DNA of 5,980 nucleotides from Nostoc cf. edaphicum LEGE 07299 (GCF_015207245.1 NZ_JADEXF010000259.1:1-5980), one strand, 5' to 3'; positions 1 to 5,184 are shown, counted from the first letter of the stretch. The notes: generated by a model from the letters alone, not told the origin. Made by a program: numbers and translations.

Positions 1-202
1 ATTCAACATTATTTATTTCACTTTTTTGTTGTATTAAAGACACGTACAACAAACTTTCTGACAACAATATTGGAACTAATTCACGAATTGCACTCTTTTG
101 TGACCAAGAGTTAAGGCGTGCCAAACTTGCTGCCAATTCTCCTAATTGTTGCGCGTAGGATTGACGTAAAAAACTCGCTTCAATTGCACTCCAGTTAGGC
201 AT
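1..202 (-). CDS. Unrecognised protein, N-terminal part (runs off left edge)
   Basis: The open frame on the minus strand begins with ATG at 202-200 and stays open for 67 codons to the window edge, so the C-terminus is missing. The start is well supported. It overlaps the stop codon of the upstream DUF5674-like gene as TAATG, and a strong Shine-Dalgarno GGAGGA lies five bases before the ATG. The visible protein begins MPNWSAIEASFLRQSYAQQL and is rich in Leu, Ala, Ser and Gln. It looks mainly alpha-helical, with no signal peptide, membrane segment or metal motif. I do not recognise the family. The overlap implies translational coupling, so the two products are probably made in fixed ratio and may act together; that is inference. 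Confidence 0.75.
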   Translation of the reverse strand, partial: MPNWSAIEASFLRQSYAQQLGELAASLARLNSWSQKSAIRELVPILLSESLLYVSLIQQKSEINNVE

Positions 203-537
203 TACAATCCTCCTAGCAATTGCTTGGTAATTTGGCTAACTTGTTCTCGAATTTGGTTAGACTGTATTATCATACTACGGTTATTCTGGCTTGGGCGAAT
301 GTTGATGATTGACTCAAACACGATTTCCTGAGTCAAAGGAGACCAATCAACACCCCAAATATCTCGTTGTCTGCTACCGTCTTTAAGTAACTCTTGTTCA
401 CATTCGTAATGGCGAACGCCACCACCTGCAAGAATTTTGCGTTCGATGTCTACTGCTATTTTAATGAATACATCCCAAGTTTTCACCATTTCGTCTATTT
501 CGTCACGACTAGCAGACTCACGGATTATTAAAATCAA
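202..537 (-). CDS. DUF5674-like small protein
   Basis: This is a protein of 111 residues. Its N-terminal strand MILIIRE, the segment KILAGGGVRHYECEQELLKDGS (about residues 34-55), the DIWGVDWSP stretch and the IINIRPSQNN motif match my memory of DUF5674, a small family of unknown function common in cyanobacteria and other bacteria. The complete length fits that family. The start appears to be TTG at 537-535, because the frame closes three codons upstream and no in-frame ATG occurs before the conserved N-terminus. No strong ribosome binding site is visible. The stop codon overlaps the next gene's ATG. I see no catalytic motif, although the conserved Gly-rich, His and Glu positions could form a binding site. 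The family call is from recall and was not searched; no function can be assigned. Confidence 0.72.
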   Translation of the reverse strand: MILIIRESASRDEIDEMVKTWDVFIKIAVDIERKILAGGGVRHYECEQELLKDGSRQRDIWGVDWSPLTQEIVFESIINIRPSQNNRSMIIQSNQIREQVSQITKQLLGGL

Positions 538-642
538 TTGAATTTAGTCCCAAGTAGCAATCAACAGGATCATTCCATAGATAAATGAATCACGCCAAAC
601 AATTGAACACTGATGAATAAATTCAGGAAAGTTCGCTTATAT

Positions 643-670
643 CCCCGAATTTAGCAAAGCGCATTCGGGG
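643..670 (-). terminator. Hairpin after the peroxiredoxin-like gene
   Basis: A perfect 8-bp GC-rich inverted repeat (CCCCGAAT at 643-650 and ATTCGGGG at 663-670) with a 12-base loop lies three bases beyond the stop codon of the minus-strand gene ending at 674. Its position fits a transcript end or a 3'-end stabiliser. There is no clear U-tract after the stem on either strand, so it is not a textbook Rho-independent terminator. The rest of 541-673 shows nothing recognisable. Confidence 0.5.
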
Positions 671-673
671 CCT

Positions 674-1474
674 TTACGCATCACCCATCGTAAAGCTATT
701 TGCTTCGAGAAAGGATAAAAATGATAAAGGCTGACTCATATTAGCAGCAAAGCCCAGAATTCCTGGATCTCGATGAGAGTAAAGTAACTGGCCTTTACTA
801 TCAAACAAAAAAGTTCCACCGCGCTGAGTTAAGTAGGCAGAATTTGGTACATAAGTGTGCCAATTGCTCAGAACTTCCACCATATTACGTAGCCGTAGAG
901 TTGCTAATTCAAAGGGACGTTGAAAACCATTTCCGCCAGCTAATCGGAAAAACGAGCCTTTAAAAGCAGGTAGAGGAGTATCTTGAATAATTTCATCATC
1001 TTCAATGAGTTGAGGCGCTTGACGATCTCCCCTGTATCCCCGAAAAACTTCTCTTAGCGTTCCTGGACTTCCAAACCCTGCACACATTAACATTAGATTT
1101 AGCCAAGCTTGATGAGACACAGAAAGTCCAGGTAGAGTCAGATTCAGACCTGAATAAAGTTTAAGTTGGTGATGTAATTCTGCATTGGGTTCAACAAATA
1201 AATTTTCCGGTGAAAATCCTGTATATTGACAGAATCTTGTTCCAGAGGTGCGTGAGCCAATTCCCACTGCACGAATAGTGAGTTTTTCAGGAGTCAATTT
1301 TTTAGCTTTGCGCTGTAACCACCATGCATATTCAAGGCTATCAAAATCCCCAAGTTGTGGCCAGACTAAAATCAGGATATGTGAGGCAGTCTCGCAATTT
1401 TCTAGTAGGGGTCGGGTCATGCCATCACTAACACACTGAAGTTCAGTCTGATTAAGGATATTGTAGGGATTCAT
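674..1474 (-). CDS. AhpC/TSA-family (peroxiredoxin-like) protein without the catalytic cysteine
   Basis: This is a protein of 266 residues with a thioredoxin-like fold, of the kind annotated in cyanobacteria as an AhpC/TSA or peroxiredoxin-like family protein. Recognisable parts are the first core strand LVWPQLGDFDSLEYAWWL (residues 36-53), the segment TIRAVGIGSR (66-75), FCQYTGFSPENLFVEPNAEL (81-100), and the terminal strands TFLFDSKGQLLYSHRDPGIL (221-240). In active peroxiredoxins a Cys lies after the first strand. Here that loop reads QLGDFDS and has no Cys, so ordinary peroxidase chemistry is unlikely; a binding or sensing role is possible but inferred. Cysteines occur elsewhere (C14, C27, C82, C131). 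ATG at 1474 is the start, with no clear Shine-Dalgarno. No signal peptide or membrane span is seen, so it is probably cytoplasmic. It is divergent from the ATPase gene and shares a 70-85 bp promoter region with it. Confidence 0.8.
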   Translation of the reverse strand: MNPYNILNQTELQCVSDGMTRPLLENCETASHILILVWPQLGDFDSLEYAWWLQRKAKKLTPEKLTIRAVGIGSRTSGTRFCQYTGFSPENLFVEPNAELHHQLKLYSGLNLTLPGLSVSHQAWLNLMLMCAGFGSPGTLREVFRGYRGDRQAPQLIEDDEIIQDTPLPAFKGSFFRLAGGNGFQRPFELATLRLRNMVEVLSNWHTYVPNSAYLTQRGGTFLFDSKGQLLYSHRDPGILGFAANMSQPLSFLSFLEANSFTMGDA

Positions 1475-1505
1475 TAAAAATGATTAACTGCTATTGAGCT
1501 ATCCA

Positions 1506-1535
1506 ATTTTAATTTACAAGAAGTAAGTTGATCAA
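1506..1535 (-). promoter_or_regulatory. Candidate promoter of the peroxiredoxin-like gene
   Basis: On the minus strand TTGATC (1535-1530) is followed after 18 bases by TAAAAT (1511-1506). This would place the transcription start near 1499, about 25 bases before the ATG. It interleaves with the divergent plus-strand promoter. The call is by eye only, in AT-rich DNA. Confidence 0.35.
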
Positions 1536-1541
1536 TATAAA
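1513..1541 (+). promoter_or_regulatory. Candidate sigma70-type promoter of the ATPase gene
   Basis: TTTACA (1513-1518) and TATAAA (1536-1541) are separated by 17 bases, the optimal spacing for a housekeeping sigma factor. Transcription would begin near 1548, after the possible GTG start at 1545 but before the ATG at 1560. The site therefore supports the ATG as the real start of the ATPase. The leader would be only about 12 bases. Confidence 0.45.
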
Positions 1542-1559
1542 TTTGTGTATGAGAGCCAA

Positions 1560-2804
1560 ATGTTAAAAGAACTTCACCTCCAACAAGTTGGTCCTGCTGC
1601 CCATTTTGATGTCGCATTTGCCGATAGGCTCAATATATTTACGGGTGATAATGGTTTAGGTAAAAGTTTTTTACTTGATATTGCATGGTGGGTGATGACT
1701 ACAAATTGGGCGGAGCAACCAGCGTACCCACAGCGAGTCAGAGGTGAAAATCCGCAAATTACAGCCGTAGTTAGCAATAAAAAAAATATAAGAGAGTATC
1801 AGAGCCAGTTTGATTTTTCTGAACAGCAATGGCGTAATTTACAAATGCCGCCTTTATTAAAAGAAGTAGTTATTTATGTGCGGGTTGATGGTAGTTTTTC
1901 TGTTTTTGACCCTGCTCGCCAACGCGATATTGCTTATAATTTTAATCCAAATACACTTTGGAATGGATTAAAGTCAAAAGGTAAAGTTATTTGTAATGGT
2001 CTAATTCAAGATTGGGTTACATGGCAGAATCAACCCAATAAATATCCATTTGAACTCTTTTCTAATGTCATTAAAAAACTTGCACCTCACCCTTCCGAAT
2101 GGATAGAAGTGGGAGAAACAACGCGAGTTTCTATTGAAGACGTGCGCGATATTCCTACAGTGAACCTACCTTACGGGAATGTTCCTGTTACTCAAACATC
2201 AGCCGGAATGAAGCGTATTCTGGGACTAGCTTATTTACTAGTGTGGACTTGGTACGAACATAAAAAAGCTTCCGAACTGCGACAACAAAAGCCAGTAAAT
2301 CAGATAGTTTTACTAGTTGATGAAATTGAATCTCATTTACATCCTCGTTGGCAGAGGGTGATTTTACCAGCTATTTTATCTGTGGTGACAGAATTACAAC
2401 CCAGGATGAAGATACAGGCTTTAGTAACTACTCATTCTCCACTTGTTCTTGCTTCCTTAGAGCCAAATTTTAATGAGCAAGAAGATAAACTATTTTTATT
2501 TAAATTACAAGATACAGAGGTTAGCCTTGACGAAGTACCTTGGTCAAAACAAGGGGACATAGTTGGATGGTTAACCTCAGACATTTTTGGACTCAAACAA
2601 GCCCGTTCCAAAGAAGCAGAAATCGCAATTGAAGCAGCAGAGGCTTGGATGCGTGATGATGATATGAATGAGTTTCCAGAAAATCTGAGAATACCAACAC
2701 AAATTCATCAGGAACTTCAAAGAGTTTTACCAGGACATGACCCATTTTGGCCCCGTTGGATAGTTACAACGGAGAAAAGAAATTCTGGATTATCAGGGGT
2801 ATAA
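1560..2804 (+). CDS. AAA/ABC-type ATPase, Septu PtuA-like
   Basis: This is a cytoplasmic ATPase of 414 residues. It carries a Walker A GDNGLGKS (29-36), an ABC-signature-like TSAGMKR (213-219), a Walker B VLLVDE (250-255) followed by IESHLHP, and an H-loop TTHSP with His292. This is the single-chain AAA_21/SMC-like layout of defence ATPases; no TOPRIM nuclease domain like that of OLD proteins is visible. The C-terminal tail (after about 340) ends with a DPFWPRW segment and could contact the partner. The start was set at ATG 1560 because the protein then begins MLKELHLQQVGP, as relatives do from memory, and because a promoter -10 box lies just before the alternative GTG at 1545. A weak GAGAG precedes the ATG. 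Pairing with a downstream HNH-type gene suggests a Septu-like (PtuA) role, in which ATP binding controls a nuclease partner. ATPase identity is sure; the defence role is inferred. Confidence 0.85.
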   Translation: MLKELHLQQVGPAAHFDVAFADRLNIFTGDNGLGKSFLLDIAWWVMTTNWAEQPAYPQRVRGENPQITAVVSNKKNIREYQSQFDFSEQQWRNLQMPPLLKEVVIYVRVDGSFSVFDPARQRDIAYNFNPNTLWNGLKSKGKVICNGLIQDWVTWQNQPNKYPFELFSNVIKKLAPHPSEWIEVGETTRVSIEDVRDIPTVNLPYGNVPVTQTSAGMKRILGLAYLLVWTWYEHKKASELRQQKPVNQIVLLVDEIESHLHPRWQRVILPAILSVVTELQPRMKIQALVTTHSPLVLASLEPNFNEQEDKLFLFKLQDTEVSLDEVPWSKQGDIVGWLTSDIFGLKQARSKEAEIAIEAAEAWMRDDDMNEFPENLRIPTQIHQELQRVLPGHDPFWPRWIVTTEKRNSGLSGV

Positions 2805-2824
2805 CACAGATGATAAGTAAGGAT

Positions 2825-2842
2825 TCAGGAGTCAGAATTCAG
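2825..2842. repeat. Left arm of 18-bp inverted heptamer repeat
   Basis: TCAGGAGTCAGAATTCAG is the exact reverse complement of 3225-3242. It belongs to a stretch of degenerate 7-base units (TCAGGAG, TCAGAAT, TCAGGAG, CCAGAAT; 2825-2852) running up to the start of the S23-type gene. The AGGAG at 2841-2845 in the third unit serves as that gene's ribosome binding site, nine bases before its ATG. Confidence 0.85.
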
Positions 2843-2854
2843 GAGCCAGAATAA

Positions 2855-3242
2855 ATGAGACAACCAGCCAAGACATTCCAAGACTTGATAGTTTGGCAGA
2901 AAGCACATAAGTTTGTTTTATGTGTATATCAATTTACAGGTCAATTTCCTAAAACGGAAATCTATGGGCTTACCTCTCAGTTTAGACGAGCAGCAATTTC
3001 TATTCCAGCAAATATATCTGTTCGCGGAGCGTCCCGTAGGGAAGGATTCAAGAAAAAGGGAGCAACAGACAAAGTACGGTTTATGAACATTGCACAAGGC
3101 TCTGTAGAGGAATGCCGCTACTATCTAATTCTTTCACTCATACCTTGACTACGGTGACACATCAGGATTAATGCTTCAACTTGAGGAGGTTAGTAAATTA
3201 CTAACAGGTTATGCTAATTCCATTCTGAATTCTGACTCCTGA
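2855..3242 (+). pseudogene. Four-helix-bundle (S23/23S rRNA intervening-sequence-type) gene, frameshifted
   Basis: The first frame codes 97 residues (2855-3148) that match four-helix-bundle proteins of the S23/IVP family. Recognisable parts are KTFQDLIVWQKAHKFVL, the segment IYGLTSQFRRAAISIPANI, and the stretch GFKKKG...DKVRFMNIAQGSVEECRYYLIL. The frame then closes early at TGA 3146-3148. The expected remainder is readable one frame over from about 3144: LDYGDTSGLMLQLEEVSKLL, then TGYANSILNSDS and a stop at 3240-3242. A one-base insertion near 3137-3143 therefore splits the gene. The expected N-I-A-E-G-F is also interrupted by SVRGASRR (residues 55-62), coded by a dispersed-repeat insertion. 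Intact relatives have about 120 residues; their role is unclear. The gene sits between the ATPase and HNH genes, bounded by inverted heptamer repeats that supply its ribosome binding site and stop. Sequencing error could mimic the frameshift. Confidence 0.82.
3017..3040. repeat. Small dispersed repeat (SDR-like) insertion inside the S23-type gene
   Basis: The segment contains TTCGCGGAGCGTCCCGTAGG and continues into GAA. It has two small palindromes (CGC-GGA-GCG and TCCC-GTA-GGGA). This is the style of the very small mobile repeats described in Nostoc-type genomes, and I have seen close variants in many cyanobacterial loci. Against the expected family sequence it adds a net 21 bases (seven codons), so the frame is kept. 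Its GC content stands out from the AT-rich gene around it. Confidence 0.7.
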
Positions 3243-3252
3243 CTCCTGAATT
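3222..3252. repeat. Right heptamer repeat block with the inverted arm (3225-3242)
   Basis: Four consecutive 7-base units (ATTCTGA, ATTCTGA, CTCCTGA, CTCCTGA) are followed by a partial ATTCT. Positions 3225-3242 are an exact inverted copy of 2825-2842. The units code the last residues of the S23-type protein (ILNSDS) and provide its stop at 3240-3242. The block ends six bases before the HNH gene's ATG and separates that gene from any recognisable Shine-Dalgarno. Confidence 0.85.
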
Positions 3253-3258
3253 CTTACA

Positions 3259-3846
3259 ATGATGCCATTTAATCCTCCTCCAGAACCACCTGATTTTGAT
3301 AAAAAAGTGCGACAACCAGGAAATGCTTGGTTGGCAAAAAATCCAAACCCTAAAAAAGGAACCAGAGATTATTGGTCGCCTTTCAAAAGTGATTTAGCTG
3401 ATGGATTTAATAATCTGTGTGGCTATAGCGTTATGTATGAACCAGTTGGTACAGTAGACCATTATCGCAGCCGTGAAAATTATCGCAATTTAGCTTACGA
3501 ATGGAGCAATTTACGCTTTGCTTCTGCTTGGATTAATAGTAGTAAAGGTACACTTGATGACCAGGTACTTGACCCTTTTGATTTGGGAGAAGATTGGTTT
3601 GAAATTTTGCTTCCTTCTCTACAATTAGTACTAACAGATAAAGTTCCTCCGCAACAACGTCAAAAGGCAGAATTTACTTTGGAACGGTTGCGGTTACGGG
3701 ATGATGAAAGAGCCTTGCGCCAGCGTCAACAATGGTATCAACTTTATTTGGATGGAGATTTGACTCTACAAGGATTAGAAAAAAAAGCTCCTTTGATAGC
3801 GCGTGCGATAAAGAAACAGCAGCAGGCTATTTCTCAACAAGAATAA
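3259..3846 (+). CDS. HNH-nuclease-like protein, Septu PtuB-like
   Basis: This is a protein of 195 residues, a common length for PtuB-type proteins. The core runs from residue 48 to 110: LCGYSVMY with Cys54, the TVDHYRSR motif with Asp67-His68 (the general-base position in HNH enzymes), YEWSNLRFA with Asn84, then Asn93 and Lys96, and LDPFDLG (104-110). This order fits beta-beta-alpha-metal HNH endonucleases. Only one cysteine is present, so the structural zinc site found in many relatives is absent. The C-terminal third is charged and helical (QRQKAEFTLERLRLRDDE onwards) and could bind the ATPase or nucleic acid. Two adjacent ATGs (3259, 3262) can serve as start, and neither has a ribosome binding site. 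The gene lies after the ATPase but is separated from it by the S23-type insert, so expression probably depends on read-through. Nuclease activity is inferred. Confidence 0.75.
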   Translation: MMPFNPPPEPPDFDKKVRQPGNAWLAKNPNPKKGTRDYWSPFKSDLADGFNNLCGYSVMYEPVGTVDHYRSRENYRNLAYEWSNLRFASAWINSSKGTLDDQVLDPFDLGEDWFEILLPSLQLVLTDKVPPQQRQKAEFTLERLRLRDDERALRQRQQWYQLYLDGDLTLQGLEKKAPLIARAIKKQQQAISQQE

Positions 3847-3915
3847 ATGGGTAAAAGTCCGATGAACTTGTCACAGGCTATTAGGTATATATAGCGTTAT
3901 ATATTTCTGTTAGAG

Positions 3916-3950
3916 TACTTTTTTACTAAAAAAGTAATTTTTCTATTTTT
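3916..3950 (+). terminator. AT-rich hairpin with T-rich tail after the HNH gene
   Basis: TACTTTTTT (3916-3924), a three-base loop ACT and AAAAAAGTA (3928-3936) form a perfect 9-bp stem followed by a T-rich run up to about 3950. It lies 70 bases after the HNH stop and is shaped like an intrinsic terminator. The stem is nearly all A-T, so termination may be weak. The T-rich left arm also gives it some terminator character on the minus strand. Confidence 0.5.
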
Positions 3951-4083
3951 TTAATCATATATACAAACGTGCTTGCATTATCAATAGGCAGTGTGTAACT
4001 TGGCAAGTGTGCAGTTCAGTAGGAGAGTAACTGAAGATTAGTTGTATCTGAGTTGAGCTATACCTGTACTAAAGTGACATAAA

Positions 4084-4108
4084 TTGTAAATTATTTTTTA
4101 ATTTACAA
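4084..4108. promoter_or_regulatory. Perfect 10-bp inverted repeat, operator candidate
   Basis: TTGTAAATTA (4084-4093) and TAATTTACAA (4099-4108) are exact inverted copies separated by five T. The site is 26 bases upstream of the first MerR-like gene, a place where a dimeric repressor or activator often binds. It could instead act as an RNA hairpin in the leader. Autoregulation by one of the two downstream HTH proteins is a reasonable but untested inference. Confidence 0.45.
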
Positions 4109-4134
4109 GCAGTTTGGTAAGGTGCTAGTTTAAT

Positions 4135-4575
4135 TTGCTTTCAATTGATGAAGTCTTTCAGTTGGAATTGAGTTTGATGATATGTGAAAACGTTATATAC
4201 ACCCAGAAAACACTTGCCGAAAGATATGGGATTTCTATTGCCGCTTTACAACGGTGGTATCCCTATGCTGGTATAGTCAAACCACGAAAGCGGGGAGGAT
4301 ATTTTGATGCAACAACAGTCGAGATTGCGGATGTTTTCTACGTCGCTATCAAGATTCGGCGGTTGACTTGTGAGGAATATTTACAGCAGGTGATTCCTGC
4401 TGGTGGCTTAGATGCTTATTTACAAAAAGTCAATGACGTAAGCCTTTATGATTTTTTGACTAAGCATATATCTGATGAAGAAAAAAATAACCCAATTGTG
4501 CAAGCAGTAATTAGGAGAATTGAGCGAAATGAAGCATATCAACAAAGTGGCAGAGACTTTGCAGGTGTCGCCTGA
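4135..4575 (+). CDS. MerR-like helix-turn-helix protein
   Basis: This is a protein of 146 residues that I do not recognise as a named family. Residues 22-84 resemble a MerR-type winged helix. TQKTLAERYGISIAALQRWY fits the helix-turn-helix, PRKRGGYFDATTVE fits the wing, and IKIRRLTCEEYLQ fits the following helix. The remainder (85-146) looks helical and charged, with no effector-binding domain or metal cysteines. The frame first opens at TTG 4135, with AAGGTG (4119-4124) ten bases upstream as a possible ribosome binding site. ATG 4177 is an alternative that would remove 14 residues and still keep the HTH. The 3' end overlaps the next gene by 47 bases, so the two are translationally linked. It probably binds DNA, possibly the inverted repeat just upstream; that target is inferred. 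Confidence 0.68.
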   Translation: MLSIDEVFQLELSLMICENVIYTQKTLAERYGISIAALQRWYPYAGIVKPRKRGGYFDATTVEIADVFYVAIKIRRLTCEEYLQQVIPAGGLDAYLQKVNDVSLYDFLTKHISDEEKNNPIVQAVIRRIERNEAYQQSGRDFAGVA

Positions 4576-5176
4576 TATAGTACGTACCTGCTGTCGGTTG
4601 TTGGATTTAGCTTTGCAGCCAAATGATACACTTGACGAAACTGTTGAGCAGCAGCTAGTTCAACTCAAAGAGATAGCCTCTCGTGAAGGTATGTCCCTTG
4701 AAGAAGCAGCGCAGCACTTGATTGCAATGCGCGATAGCGAAGCGCTGCTGCGAAGCGCAGATCGCAAATCAGAAGTAGGCGAACATAAGTTCGACAAGCG
4801 CGAGTACATCAAACAGCGATTTGGAATAGACCCAGAACAAGCTTTGCCCGACAGCTTTGTAGGAATACTTTACCGAGATGCAGATAGGGGTATTCAGTTA
4901 GGGGAATTACGCCATAAGGTGGTGCTTGAATCTTCCACACTTGCTCTAGAAGAATTTGTTTTTCATGGCAGCAGTTTACTTGGTGAAGGTAATACTTCCG
5001 TTCCACCTGGTTACGATGAAGCGCAAGAGCGAATTAACTCGCGCATCGATAACGATTTTTTCAGCAAAGTGAACTGGGGGGAAGAGACTCATCCACTGTT
5101 AGTCGGTACATCGACACCGCAGCCGAGACAGTTGAAGTCCTCGCAGCCGAAAACCGCGCAATCTCCGAAGAAATAG
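4529..5176 (+). CDS. Second HTH-like protein, overlapping the first
   Basis: This is a protein of 215 residues from ATG 4529. A TTG at 4520 is possible but sits only two bases after AGGAG (4513-4517), whereas ATG 4529 has that site 11 bases upstream, so ATG is preferred. The N-terminus, with INKVAETLQVSPDIVRTCCR (residues 4-23), reads like a short MerR-type helix-turn-helix. It is followed by helical segments DETVEQQLVQLKEIA and GMSLEEAAQHLIAM (36-67). Residues 68-79 are coded by a dispersed-repeat insertion. The rest (about 85-180) is mixed, including REYIKQRFGIDPEQALPDSF, and the last 25 residues are a Pro/Ser/Lys/Gln-rich tail, probably disordered. No membrane segment or enzyme motif is seen. 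The start lies inside the preceding HTH gene, so the products may act as a pair. The family is not recognised. Confidence 0.66.
   Translation: MKHINKVAETLQVSPDIVRTCCRLLDLALQPNDTLDETVEQQLVQLKEIASREGMSLEEAAQHLIAMRDSEALLRSADRKSEVGEHKFDKREYIKQRFGIDPEQALPDSFVGILYRDADRGIQLGELRHKVVLESSTLALEEFVFHGSSLLGEGNTSVPPGYDEAQERINSRIDNDFFSKVNWGEETHPLLVGTSTPQPRQLKSSQPKTAQSPKK
4731..4764. repeat. Dispersed GC-rich repeat inside the second HTH gene
   Basis: GCGATAGCGAAGCGCTGCTG and the bases after it form two imperfect 13-base copies (GCGAAGCGCTGCT at 4737-4749 and GCGAAGCGCAGAT at 4750-4762), ending in CGC. GCGATxGCGAAGCGCTGC is a pattern I associate with dispersed repeats in Nostoc-type genomes. It is read through in frame as DSEALLRSADRK, an Ala/Arg-rich patch between otherwise ordinary helical segments. 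Confidence 0.6.
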
Positions 5177-5184
5177 TAGCTCAA

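Larger units (their letters stand above)
3847..4134. other. Non-coding gap between the defence-like unit and the right-hand operon
   Basis: No credible gene is present in either strand. The stretch holds a 9-bp AT-rich hairpin (3916-3936), an alternating TA-rich run with TATATA around GCGT (about 3885-3903), a small inverted repeat TTCAGT/ACTGAA near 4016-4036, and a perfect 10-bp inverted repeat at 4084-4108. A weak promoter candidate is TTGTAT (4042-4047) and TGTACT (4065-4070), 17 bases apart. Confidence 0.6.

Noticed and set aside
1248..1439. A 63-codon plus-strand frame
   Set aside because: It lies wholly within the well-supported minus-strand peroxiredoxin-like gene and has no family-like sequence.
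1574..1777. A 67-codon minus-strand frame
   Set aside because: It is antisense to the Walker A region of the ATPase gene and is best seen as a shadow frame.
1560..2804. OLD-family nuclease
   Set aside because: The protein ends soon after the ATPase core, at 414 residues, and shows no TOPRIM motifs.
2810..2854. A 14-codon frame starting at ATG 2810 and ending with TAA directly before the S23-type ATG
   Set aside because: It is read through heptamer-repeat sequence, has no ribosome site of its own, and is probably fortuitous; at most it could act by re-initiation.
2825..3252. CRISPR or a classical insertion sequence
   Set aside because: The repeats are 7-base tandem units in only two blocks without spacers, and no transposase gene lies between the inverted arms.
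4042..4070. NtcA-type or other palindromic activator site (GTAT...ATAC) upstream of the HTH gene
   Set aside because: The half-sites are only four bases with spacing of 12 rather than the GTA-N8-TAC of NtcA.
4809..5006. A 65-codon minus-strand frame
   Set aside because: It is antisense to the second HTH-like gene, with no ribosome site or recognisable sequence.
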